Below the pieces are notes generated by a model. That model was not told the origin of the DNA, did not search any database, and saw nothing but the letters and a program-made list of their open reading frames with translations. The translations under genes were made by a program, and so were the position numbers. Positions 34,800 to 44,960 of a stretch of DNA of 49,427 bases are shown here, in pieces. The stretch is taken from assembly GCA_017525505.1 (NCBI GenBank), contig JAFXSR010000078.1, forward strand, positions 1-49,427, given 5' to 3'. Origin of the DNA: Bacteroidales bacterium (GTDB taxonomy: Bacteria; Bacteroidota; Bacteroidia; Bacteroidales; WCHB1-69). The number at the start of each line of letters is the position of its first letter. Within the stretch, counting starts at the first letter, position 1.

Positions 34800-35735
34800 T
34801 TACACAGTCTGTTCGCGTTTGAGCAGATAAGGAAGCAGAATCTGATCAAGGCCCTTGGTGATGTCGGCAGGAATCATATCAATCTGATACTGACCGCATT
34901 TCAGACTCAATTCACGGAAAAAGTCCCCGATAGCCTGCTTGTAGTATTCACGGATAGAATTGGAATGCAACTTGAGTTCCGAGCCCGTCTCCATATCCAC
35001 AAAGCGATACAGGCGGTTGTCGAAGCCGAAATCCTCCTCCATCTTCTTATGATAGGTATGGAACAGCATCACCTCATTCTTGTTATGTTTCAGATGGCCC
35101 AGTGCCAACATCAACTCATCCAAATCAGCGTCGGTCTCAAACATATCGCTGAAGATGATCACCATGGAGCGTTTATTGATCTGCTCCGCAATACGGTGCA
35201 AGGTTTCGGTCACCCTTGAGCGGCGCTGCACTTCGGAAGAAATCGGCTGGATAATCTTTTCCAGTTCCCGATAGATCATCTTGAAATGGCTATCCCCTCC
35301 CCTCGCCGAAGTATGCAGCTCCAGTTTATCCGAAAACACGCTCAAACCCACAGCGTCACGCTGGTTCTTAAAAATCTGCATCAGTGCGGCGGCGGCATAC
35401 GCCGAAAAAAGTATCTTGTTCGGCTCCGCCAAGGTGTATTTCTCTTGCAAGGGAAAATACATGGAAGAGGAATTGTCAATGATAATATGACAACGCAGAT
35501 TAGTCTCCTCCTCATACCGTTTCACAAACAACTTGTCCGTTTTGGCATACAGCTTCCAGTCGATATGCTTGGTCGGCTCGCCAGGATTGTACTGGCGATG
35601 TTCGGCGAACTCAACCGAAAAGCCGTGCAAAGGACTCTTGTGCAAACCAGTAATAAAACCCGTAACGACTTGTTTTGCAATCAGTTCAAGATTATCATAT
35701 TGGGTAAATCGGGTATAATCTATCGTATAGGCCAT
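34800..35735 (-). CDS. DUF58 domain-containing protein (vWA-like)
   Basis: A 311-residue cytosolic protein. The DUF58 core is QYNPGEPTKHIDWKLYAKTD near 55-75, followed by a von Willebrand A-like part with a metal-ion-dependent adhesion motif DNSSSMY near 100 and IIFSDMFETDADLDEL near 208. Such proteins usually accompany a MoxR ATPase and Bat proteins in envelope stress or aerotolerance clusters; none is adjacent here. ATG at 35735 was chosen: it follows a -7 box TATCTTTG (35755-35762, minus strand) by 19 bases, while the longer frame to 35765 would overlap that box. Confidence 0.88.
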   Translation of the reverse strand: MAYTIDYTRFTQYDNLELIAKQVVTGFITGLHKSPLHGFSVEFAEHRQYNPGEPTKHIDWKLYAKTDKLFVKRYEEETNLRCHIIIDNSSSMYFPLQEKYTLAEPNKILFSAYAAAALMQIFKNQRDAVGLSVFSDKLELHTSARGGDSHFKMIYRELEKIIQPISSEVQRRSRVTETLHRIAEQINKRSMVIIFSDMFETDADLDELMLALGHLKHNKNEVMLFHTYHKKMEEDFGFDNRLYRFVDMETGSELKLHSNSIREYYKQAIGDFFRELSLKCGQYQIDMIPADITKGLDQILLPYLLKREQTV

Positions 35736-35754
35736 CTTCCATAGTTTTGAGATG

Positions 35755-35762
35755 CAAAGATA
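35755..35762 (-). promoter_or_regulatory. -7 promoter box for the DUF58 gene
   Basis: TATCTTTG on the minus strand, 19 bases before the ATG. Confidence 0.65.
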
Positions 35763-35792
35763 CAATTTTTTATTGAGCTGTAGATATGTTTA

Positions 35793-35828
35793 GACGTGGA
35801 GACGTGAAGACGTGAAGGCGTGAAGAAG
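35793..35828. repeat. GACGTGGA/GACGTGAA 8-base word array
   Basis: GACGTGGA, GACGTGAA, GACGTGAA, GGCGTGAA, then GAAG. It is the third location of this word family in the window. Confidence 0.85.
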
Positions 35829-35835
35829 TAAAAAA

Positions 35836-37482
35836 TCAATTTCCAACAAAGCGCCTTAGATCATTCAGAAAAGCTTCCGAGAACTCATACCTGTCAAGAT
35901 CCTCCGTGAAGATGGCAGAAGCGTCGAATACGGCAACAATGCCCCAAGCTTTCTGCCACAAGACAACAGATGGATATGAGCGTTGCGAGTGCAGCAGTCC
36001 ATACGCTTCTCCCTCCACTTCATACAAAAGCCTCAGACGTTCTCCTCCCAATGCGATGATTTGAGACAACTGCTGCCTTCGTTGCAAATAACTGTCCACA
36101 CGGCCCATCAGGCTAGCCAGCACCACTTCGGAAGTATCCAAAGAAGACAAAAAACTCAAAAGATGTTGCTGACAACCAGAACATTGCGGCTGGCGATTCA
36201 CCATTAACACAACTTTATCCTTGCCCAAACTGTCCAAGGTGTACAATCTGTCTTCAAAATCATAAACATGCCATGGAGTGCGCATCGACTGTACTCTCAA
36301 CTTCATCAACGGCATCTGCTGCTTAAAACACCTATCCTTATATTTCTTATAAGCGAAGGCCGTCAATCCCTCGTATTTTTCCTCTTCCGGAGCCAACAGC
36401 AATTGTAGCAAGTGATTCCGATAAGGATACAAGACGACATTCTCTCCGCTGGCATGAAAAACTGTTGGGAAGCGGCCATCAACATAACGCATGGAAGTAT
36501 CCGAGATGAACTGAGTACTAAAATCACGTTGCCAGCCATCCATTGTTTTACGCAAACGCATGACTGCCATTTGCCGACCTCGGCTTTCATCATCCAGATT
36601 CAGTGACAGTAGCAGCAGCGAGTCGCTCAGGACATCCAGAGTCTTGGCAAAAGAATACTGACGGTACTGGTTTCGCAGAGCATAGTTGATACGCTCCACC
36701 CCATAGGGCAATTGGTTGGAATGCTGGACAAATTCCTTCGGGAAACGCTTCCAACCTTCTATCGCAAAAGTCACACTGTCAAGCAGTTCTCCCTGCAAAG
36801 AAAACTTCCTCACCACATTTTCGCCAGGAGGCATATAGTATAGCGCATCCTCTTTAACCTGCAGACAGCGATTCGGTTCAAACTGCAACAGAAACGGCAT
36901 CGGCTGCGGCAAACTCCTCACCAGCTCTGCGGTTTGAGCTTTCTCCGACTCATATTTCATCCAACGATAGCAACGACCCTCCTTGTCATCTACCAGGGCA
37001 TACACCTTATTTTGATGCAAATAGCCGGAACAAACACCGAAACAGAACCAGCGGTGTGCAAACTCGAACTTATTCCGTCGCCGTTGGTACAGCAACAGCT
37101 GATTATCACATACCAAGAGCAAATAGGGCTCCTCCATGGACAATGCATAGACACAGCATGCCTCCGCCTCCCGTTTCCAGGAAGAACTCAGCTGAGGAAA
37201 TGACAGCAACAAGGAATCCTGACGACAAGCCGACAATTCCACACCCCTTATCGCCGCTTGCATATCTTTCCCGTGAGCGACAAAAGGTTTCCGAGGACAA
37301 AACCACAAGCAATTATCATAAACTGTTGCCACCCAATTCTTTTGCAAAATTTCACCAGTTGTTGTATGAAGTGCCAAAGAGGTGTCCAACGTCAACCATT
37401 CCGAGAAATGGCATTTCGGTTCCTGGGCACACAGCAGCAGCATCTGCCAGCATACAGTGACAAACAAGGCAAACTTTTTCAT
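35836..37482 (-). CDS. Exported protein with a C-terminal thioredoxin-like CxxC
   Basis: A 548-residue exported protein. ATG at 37482 begins a signal peptide (MKKFALFVTVCWQMLLLCAQ). Residues about 30-400 are beta-rich with repeating Tyr/Leu strands and may be a six-bladed propeller. The last 120 residues resemble a thioredoxin-like domain with QPQCSGCQQHLLSFLSSL, the CxxC at 434 and 437. Propeller plus thioredoxin-like proteins occur in Bacteroidetes, with unknown substrates. It is downstream of a Cys-containing secreted protein on the same strand (69-base gap) and probably shares its transcript. It could act on that partner's cysteines; this is inference. Confidence 0.6.
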   Translation of the reverse strand: MKKFALFVTVCWQMLLLCAQEPKCHFSEWLTLDTSLALHTTTGEILQKNWVATVYDNCLWFCPRKPFVAHGKDMQAAIRGVELSACRQDSLLLSFPQLSSSWKREAEACCVYALSMEEPYLLLVCDNQLLLYQRRRNKFEFAHRWFCFGVCSGYLHQNKVYALVDDKEGRCYRWMKYESEKAQTAELVRSLPQPMPFLLQFEPNRCLQVKEDALYYMPPGENVVRKFSLQGELLDSVTFAIEGWKRFPKEFVQHSNQLPYGVERINYALRNQYRQYSFAKTLDVLSDSLLLLSLNLDDESRGRQMAVMRLRKTMDGWQRDFSTQFISDTSMRYVDGRFPTVFHASGENVVLYPYRNHLLQLLLAPEEEKYEGLTAFAYKKYKDRCFKQQMPLMKLRVQSMRTPWHVYDFEDRLYTLDSLGKDKVVLMVNRQPQCSGCQQHLLSFLSSLDTSEVVLASLMGRVDSYLQRRQQLSQIIALGGERLRLLYEVEGEAYGLLHSQRSYPSVVLWQKAWGIVAVFDASAIFTEDLDRYEFSEAFLNDLRRFVGN

Positions 37483-37551
37483 AAGCAAAGATTTTTTTAA
37501 GAAAGGCATCGCCCAAAGGCGACACCTTTCCATTCAAACCAGACAAACAAA

Positions 37552-38085
37552 CTACATGCCTATCAATGAAGCATCAGTTTCATATAAAGTCACTTTTACA
37601 GTACCCTCACCACGATCATTGACATCCCAACGTGAGGAATAAATGTACATAGGACAGCGAGCTTGCTGATTGCCACTAGCTCTTGTTCTCACGCTGTTCT
37701 GGGGAAGCACTTTCTTGGAATCTCCACCCGTACGAATACCTCTCTCCGCCTGCTGCTCACTCTTCTCAAGCATACCATTTATCACTGTGGCAAGACCTGT
37801 CGGGAGAGATCTCTGGAAGCTGGGAGTATAATTTCCGGCATCCGAAGGCACACGACAACGGGTAAAACCCTGACCGTAACAAGTCAAAGTGGCATTAATC
37901 GTATTGCACAAATCATCCATCACCTCGTTGTAGGTAACATTGCCATAGAGGTTGATAAGAGAAAGAATACCTCCGTTACACTTAGTGACCGACAAAGTAT
38001 AAAGCGGAGATTCTGCCTTTGCTGTGCTATTGAAAGCCGGACACAGCATAACGGCTAAAACAAATAATAAAGCAATCTTTTTCAT
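37552..38085 (-). CDS. Small secreted Cys-containing protein of unknown function
   Basis: A 177-residue protein with a signal peptide at about 1-25 (MKKIALLFVLAVMLCPAFNS, then TAKA). The mature part has five cysteines (KCNGG, DLCNT, TCYGQ, RCRVP, RCPMY), a middle region PSFQRSLPTGLATVINGML, and a C-terminal beta part (YIYSSRWDVNDRGEGTVKV). I recognise no family. It is followed by a gene for a thioredoxin-like CxxC protein, which hints at disulfide handling. A leader of about 200 bases separates it from its probable promoter. Confidence 0.65.
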   Translation of the reverse strand: MKKIALLFVLAVMLCPAFNSTAKAESPLYTLSVTKCNGGILSLINLYGNVTYNEVMDDLCNTINATLTCYGQGFTRCRVPSDAGNYTPSFQRSLPTGLATVINGMLEKSEQQAERGIRTGGDSKKVLPQNSVRTRASGNQQARCPMYIYSSRWDVNDRGEGTVKVTLYETDASLIGM

Positions 38086-38289
38086 AATTCAGTTCTTTTA
38101 AAATTAATATTGTAAAGAATATGCACTCTCGCAGCATCGGGCATCAGGCCCTCATCTCGTCATTTATAATGATTGTAACAGCATCTTTCAGGCAGCTTCT
38201 ACATTTTTTAATAAATAGTAAAAATCAAAAGTCAGATTCCGTTTAGGCACAAGGATTGCCAGCCCTTATACCTTTGTAAATCGACACAG

Positions 38290-38297
38290 CAAAAATA
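38290..38297 (-). promoter_or_regulatory. -7 promoter box for the two secreted proteins, with a long leader
   Basis: TATTTTTG on the minus strand, 204 bases before the ATG at 38085. The leader includes a small GGGC/GCCC hairpin near 38140; no known riboswitch was recognised. The 474-base gap 38086-38559 holds this leader, an AT-rich middle and the next promoter. Confidence 0.5.
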
Positions 38298-38471
38298 CGA
38301 CAATTTTCTTTGCAAATATAATTTTTCAACAATTTTTTTCTTATTTTTATATTATTAATTTTAAGAGATTTAGAAAGGTTATCAACAGCTTGTTCATAAA
38401 TAATTGGAGAGAAACATCTGTCAAAATAGAATTTTCTCTACTCGGGTTACAGAAAATCACATAATTTTATG

Positions 38472-38479
38472 TATGTTTG
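38472..38479 (+). promoter_or_regulatory. -7 promoter box for the M3 peptidase gene
   Basis: TATGTTTG followed by C, 80 bases upstream of the ATG at 38560; it fits TAnnTTTG. Confidence 0.6.
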
Positions 38480-38559
38480 CAATGGCAAACAGAAAAGAGA
38501 GAATGACAAAGTAACTTATTGAAAACCAAAACTATACATTATAATTAAATTTTCAAACT

Positions 38560-40674
38560 ATGAAAAAAACCATGTCATTACTTATTTTAAGCAGCATTCT
38601 GCTGATAGGTTGCGGCTCTAAGAAAGAAGACAAAGACCTCACACAGAATCCTTTCATGCAGGAATGGAACACTCCGTACGGAGTACCGCCATTCGACAAA
38701 ATCACTGAATCTGACTATCTGCCCGCATTCGAGGAAGGCATGCGCCAGCAGATGGAAGAGGTGAACGCCATCATCAACAACAGCGAGGAACCGACGTTTG
38801 AGAACACCATTTTAGCTTTGGAAAACAGCGGGAAACTGCTGAACAACGTGTCAGCCGTCTTTTTCAACCTGGCCGAGTGCCTGAACAGCCCCGAGATGGA
38901 GGCCATTGCAGAGGAAATCTACCCCAAGCTGTCTGTTCATAGCGACAGCATCAACATGAACCCGCAGTTATTCGCCAGAATCAAAGCGGTTTATGACAAA
39001 AAAGACGCCAGCAAATACACTCCCGAGGAATACCGCCTGATTGTAGAGACCTACAAGATGTTTGTCCGTGGTGGTGCCAACGTACCCGCCGACAAGCAGG
39101 AACGTTTCCGCGAAATCAACCAGCAGTTGTCCCTGCTGACCCTGAAATTCGGCAACAACGTGCTGAAAGCCACCAACGACTATAAGCTTGTCGTTGACGA
39201 TGTTGCCCGTCTGGAAGGCATGCCCGAAGACCAGCTGGCCGCCGCATTGGAAGCCGGCAACGCCGACGAGGCCACCAAAGGCAAATACGTGTTCACCATC
39301 CATTTGCCCAGCATGGAGCCCTTCCTGATGAACTGCAAGGACCGTGAGTTGCGCCACGAGCTGTGGACTGCCTACTCCACCCGTTGCACCTCTGGTGAGA
39401 CCAACAACTGTGACATCATCAACCAGATTATCAACCTCCGCCTCGAACGCGCCCAGATCTTAGGTTTCGACAGCCACGCTGCCTATACCCTTGACGACTG
39501 CATGGCCAAGACCCCCGAAGCCGTTTTCAACCTGCTGTACCAAGTTTGGAATCCCGCCATCGCCAAGGCCAAAGCGGAAGCTGCCGAATATCAGAAGATG
39601 ATCAAAGCCGAAGGCAATGACTTCAAGCTGGAACCTTGGGATTGGAGATACTACAGCGAGCAACTGCGCAAAGCCAAATATGACCTGAACGACGACATCA
39701 TCCGTCCTTACCTTTCTTTAAATAATGTAAGAGAAGGCGTTTTCATGGTGGCCAACAAGCTCTACGGCATCAACTTTGAGAAAAACGAGAACCTGCCCGT
39801 TTACCATCCTGACGTGGAAGCCTACGAAGTGAAAGAAAACGGCGAGACCATCGCCATTCTGTACATGGACTATTTCCCGCGCGAAAGCAAACGCAGCGGT
39901 GCCTGGATGACCAACTTCAGAGAACAATACATGGATGGCAATGGCAAGAATATCATTCCCGTGGTGTCATTGGTTTTCAACTTCACCAAGCCCACTGCCG
40001 ACAAGCCTTCCTTGCTGAACTTCGACGAAACTGAGACCTTCTTCCACGAATTCGGCCACGGCTTGCACAGCATCTTCTCGAAATGCCGCTTCCGCTCCTT
40101 GTCAGGCACCAACGTGTCACGCGATTTTGTGGAGCTGCCTTCACAGATCATGGAGAACTGGGCCAGCGAACCCGAAGTGCTGCGCATGTACGCCAAACAT
40201 TACCAGACTGGCGAAGTCATTCCCGAAGAGTTAATCAAGAAACTTGAGGATTGCGGAACCTACGGACAAGGCTTCATCAACACCGAACTGTTGGCGGCCT
40301 CTCTCCTGGATATGGACTACCACGTCATTACCGAACCCACTCAGGTGCAACTTCCCGAATATGAGGACCAGCAGATGGCCAAAATCGGTCTGATTCCCGA
40401 AATCATCTCCAGATACAGAAGTCCCTACTTCCAGCACATCTTCGCTGGTGGATACAGTGCCGGTTATTACAGCTACACCTGGGCTGCCGTATTGGACAGC
40501 GACGCTTTCGAAGCCTTCAAGGAAAATGGCCTGTTTGACCAGGAGACTGCGAAAGCATTCAGAACCAACATTCTGGAAAGAGGAAACACCGACGATGCCA
40601 TGAAATTGTATGTGGCATTCCGCGGCAAAGAACCCTCCATCGACCCCTTGCTCAAGAAAAGAGGACTTAAATAA
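38560..40674 (+). CDS. M3-family peptidyl-dipeptidase lipoprotein (Dcp-like)
   Basis: Zinc oligopeptidase of family M3, cutting dipeptides from the C-terminus of peptides. It is 704 residues. A lipoprotein signal ends at LLIGCG (Cys18), so it is anchored in the periplasm or outer membrane, unlike the cytosolic E. coli Dcp. Typical M3 parts: PPFDKITESDYLPAFEEGM near the start, the zinc motif H496-EFGH in ETFFHEFGHGLHSIFSKC, and the late YYSYTWAAVLDSDAFEAF segment. It is 9 bases before the MBL hydrolase gene, so they are co-transcribed. With the C69 and M1 enzymes it points to a peptide-degrading lifestyle. Confidence 0.93.
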   Translation: MKKTMSLLILSSILLIGCGSKKEDKDLTQNPFMQEWNTPYGVPPFDKITESDYLPAFEEGMRQQMEEVNAIINNSEEPTFENTILALENSGKLLNNVSAVFFNLAECLNSPEMEAIAEEIYPKLSVHSDSINMNPQLFARIKAVYDKKDASKYTPEEYRLIVETYKMFVRGGANVPADKQERFREINQQLSLLTLKFGNNVLKATNDYKLVVDDVARLEGMPEDQLAAALEAGNADEATKGKYVFTIHLPSMEPFLMNCKDRELRHELWTAYSTRCTSGETNNCDIINQIINLRLERAQILGFDSHAAYTLDDCMAKTPEAVFNLLYQVWNPAIAKAKAEAAEYQKMIKAEGNDFKLEPWDWRYYSEQLRKAKYDLNDDIIRPYLSLNNVREGVFMVANKLYGINFEKNENLPVYHPDVEAYEVKENGETIAILYMDYFPRESKRSGAWMTNFREQYMDGNGKNIIPVVSLVFNFTKPTADKPSLLNFDETETFFHEFGHGLHSIFSKCRFRSLSGTNVSRDFVELPSQIMENWASEPEVLRMYAKHYQTGEVIPEELIKKLEDCGTYGQGFINTELLAASLLDMDYHVITEPTQVQLPEYEDQQMAKIGLIPEIISRYRSPYFQHIFAGGYSAGYYSYTWAAVLDSDAFEAFKENGLFDQETAKAFRTNILERGNTDDAMKLYVAFRGKEPSIDPLLKKRGLK

Positions 40675-40683
40675 CACATTACT

Positions 40684-41454
40684 TTGATTAAGGTAACACT
40701 TTTAGGAACTGGCACATCGCAGGGCGTCCCCATCGTGGGATGCACCTGCGACGTGTGCAATTCCGATGACCCAAGGGACCATCGGCTACGCACCTCCGCC
40801 TTTGTGGAAGTGGACGGAGTGAAACTGCTCATTGATGCCGGTCCCGACCTGCGACAGCAGCTGCTGACCAACAAAATCACGGACATCGACGCCATTTTGC
40901 TCACCCACGAGCACACCGACCATGTGGGCGGCATCGATGATGTGAGACCCATCAACTTCCTCAACCACAAAACCATAGACATTTACGGCCTGCCCAGAAC
41001 CATCGGCATTGTCAAGAAAAATTTTGATTACGCCTTTGCTGAACACAAATATCCCGGTGTGCCCATGCTGGGACTGAAACCCGTCAAGGACGACCCGTTC
41101 ACCATCAATGGTGTGGAAATTATCCCCATCCATGTGTTGCATCTCGCCATGCCGATTTTAGGCTACCGTATCCAGAATTTCGCCTATATTACCGACGGCA
41201 GTTTCATTGCCCCTAAAGAGCTGAACAAAATGCGAAATTTGGACACCCTGGTAATCAACACCTTGGGTATCAAAGAGCACTATTCCCACTTCAATTTGGC
41301 ACAGGCCATGGCCATCATTGAAGAGCTGAAACCCCGCATGGCCTATCTGACCCACATCTCGCACAATCTGGGCAAATATGCGGATATCATCAAGACCTTA
41401 CCCGACCATATCCGCCCCGGCTACGACACCCTCAGCTTTGAAGTCGGGGTATGA
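40684..41454 (+). CDS. MBL-fold metal-dependent hydrolase (PhnP-like)
   Basis: Cytosolic metallo-beta-lactamase-fold hydrolase, 256 residues. The signature H75-E-H77-T-D79-H80 binds the two metals; an N-terminal GCTCDVCNSDD resembles the extra zinc site of PhnP-type phosphodiesterases. HISHN near 230 supplies a late metal ligand. The start is TTG at 40684, 9 bases after the M3 gene; no ATG lies near, and the protein begins MIKVTLLGTGTSQGVP as in relatives. Its 3' end overlaps the end of aroA on the other strand by 57 bases. The substrate is unknown. Confidence 0.87.
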   Translation: MIKVTLLGTGTSQGVPIVGCTCDVCNSDDPRDHRLRTSAFVEVDGVKLLIDAGPDLRQQLLTNKITDIDAILLTHEHTDHVGGIDDVRPINFLNHKTIDIYGLPRTIGIVKKNFDYAFAEHKYPGVPMLGLKPVKDDPFTINGVEIIPIHVLHLAMPILGYRIQNFAYITDGSFIAPKELNKMRNLDTLVINTLGIKEHYSHFNLAQAMAIIEELKPRMAYLTHISHNLGKYADIIKTLPDHIRPGYDTLSFEVGV

Positions 41455-42840
41455 TTTCCGCACACAATCGAAATCTTTGATATGCACCTTGCCCCTCAAG
41501 GCAAACAACGAGAATCCCATCACAAAGCGATGGTCGTTGTGGGCGTTGAAAGAAAAAATTCTTGGTGAAATATTCGAACGGTCGTCGTTTGTAGAGACGC
41601 AATTCATTGCGTCTCTATGAGGAATTGCATCACTATTTGTATAGACGCGACATGGCTTGTCTTCACAATATATCGGATTAATTACCAGTTGATTGTCGGG
41701 GATTCCGTTGTAAGATTTTATTTCAATTATAGCAAAGGAAGACAATTGCTCCTGGATAATTTGCAGGCGATTGGACTCCTTGTATTTCAGATTGGAAACC
41801 CCATTGAAAATCATCTTTTTAGGCCATAAACAAGCCATACAAGCCAACACCGGCACGAGGTCCAGATTCTGACTCATATCCAATTCAATCACATCGACTT
41901 GAGACTCAGTTTTATCTAATTTAGATTCCTCATTCTGAAAATCATTCTCATTGCCAGAAGTTATTGTATTCTTTTGACAATCAAAAAATTCCTTAAATTC
42001 AATTACTACACCATCCTCCTCTTGGCGACTGACAATGCCCCATTGGGAGAACCATTGGGCGATATTCGCATCAGACTGAAGAGATTGCAAATCAAGATGT
42101 AACAATTTATAAGATGCTGGTGCATCACAAGAAACAGTGTCTGAGGATGATTGCGAACTTTGTACCCCACACCTCTGCCCTTCCAAGAGTAAGCGGGCAT
42201 ACCAATACACCGCTGCGCTCCAGTCGCCCATACGCTTGGCATCCAGATCAGCCTTGCTCTCCACAATCGACTTGGTCATAGCGATATAAGCGGCGGAAGA
42301 AGGGTTCTCGGGCAGGACATGCAGTTTTTTCAAACCGATTTTTTCTGAAATCAGCCACAAAGCACTGGCGAATTGTCCCGAACGGGTACAGTCGATAGTC
42401 AACTCATCCGCATGAAGAGGTTTGCCATGAATTTGCCAGCAACCTCCATTTTCATTTACAGAGACGCGATTAATCGCGTCTCTACGGGAACACCATTGTA
42501 TCTCCGCCCCTATCGAACGCAGAACATGCACCAATTCGTCAATGGGACGTTGCAACAGGCGTGGTGTGCCCGTCAAAAGCCATTGTCCCGGAGTAACCGC
42601 CAGCACAGCCATCAGAAAACGGTAGGCAGCACCGCAATCCCGTACATCAATCCGCACCACCTTTCCATCCTGATTTTGCTCTGTTTCAGCTTTTTGAATT
42701 CTGAAGAGACTGTCATGCACAATCCGCACATCTTCCGGAGAGCCAGCCTCAATATCATCCAGTCGGTGATATTTCAAAAAATCAAAAATCAACTTTCTGA
42801 TATACAAACTTTTAGAAACAGGTAGCGACACTTTTTTCAT
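41398..42840 (-). CDS. aroA: 3-phosphoshikimate 1-carboxyvinyltransferase, invaded by palindromic repeats
   Basis: EPSP synthase of the shikimate pathway, which joins phosphoenolpyruvate to shikimate-3-phosphate. It is 480 residues from ATG 42840, against about 410-430 in relatives. Family segments: LPVSKSLYIRKLIF at the start, DCGAAYRFLMAVLA, TRSGQFASALWL, NLKYKESNRLQI, and NDHRFVMGFSLFAL plus SYPDF near the end. The extra length comes partly from in-frame repeats: CSRRDAINRVSVN (42460-42483), HRDAMNCVSTN (41592-41617) and CEDKPCRVYTN (41639-41666). All lie outside the core motifs, so activity may be kept. The last 19 codons overlap the MBL gene. Confidence 0.87.
   Translation of the reverse strand: MKKVSLPVSKSLYIRKLIFDFLKYHRLDDIEAGSPEDVRIVHDSLFRIQKAETEQNQDGKVVRIDVRDCGAAYRFLMAVLAVTPGQWLLTGTPRLLQRPIDELVHVLRSIGAEIQWCSRRDAINRVSVNENGGCWQIHGKPLHADELTIDCTRSGQFASALWLISEKIGLKKLHVLPENPSSAAYIAMTKSIVESKADLDAKRMGDWSAAVYWYARLLLEGQRCGVQSSQSSSDTVSCDAPASYKLLHLDLQSLQSDANIAQWFSQWGIVSRQEEDGVVIEFKEFFDCQKNTITSGNENDFQNEESKLDKTESQVDVIELDMSQNLDLVPVLACMACLWPKKMIFNGVSNLKYKESNRLQIIQEQLSSFAIIEIKSYNGIPDNQLVINPIYCEDKPCRVYTNSDAIPHRDAMNCVSTNDDRSNISPRIFSFNAHNDHRFVMGFSLFALRGKVHIKDFDCVRKSYPDFKAEGVVAGADMVG
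41592..41617. repeat. Palindromic repeat inside aroA, copy B
   Basis: TAGAGACGCAAT and ATTGCGTCTCTA are perfect 12-base arms around a 2-base loop. On the minus strand it encodes RDAMNCVS in the aroA frame. Confidence 0.9.
41639..41666. repeat. Degenerate palindromic repeat inside aroA, copy C
   Basis: The outer parts GTATAGAC and GTCTTCAC keep the pattern of copies A and B, while the middle is different. It encodes EDKPCRVYTN in the same frame, alignable with the peptides of the other two copies. Confidence 0.6.
42460..42483. repeat. Palindromic repeat inside aroA, copy A
   Basis: A perfect 24-base palindrome with half AGAGACGCGATT. It encodes RDAINRVS in the aroA frame on the minus strand. 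Confidence 0.93.
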
Positions 42841-42911
42841 GCGGAGCAAAATCAATTCAAAAAATCAAAAATTAAGGCCATTTTTTTGGTGCAAAATTAG
42901 GATTTTTTTAT

Positions 42912-42919
42912 TATCTTTG
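42912..42919 (+). promoter_or_regulatory. -7 promoter box for gyrB
   Basis: TATCTTTG followed by C, 32 bases upstream of the gyrB ATG at 42952; it fits TAnnTTTG. Confidence 0.65.
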
Positions 42920-42936
42920 CATAGTCTAAAAAATAA

Positions 42937-44934
<1,998 letters not shown>

Positions 44935-44960
44935 ATTATTCATATTGATTTATTCAAGTT

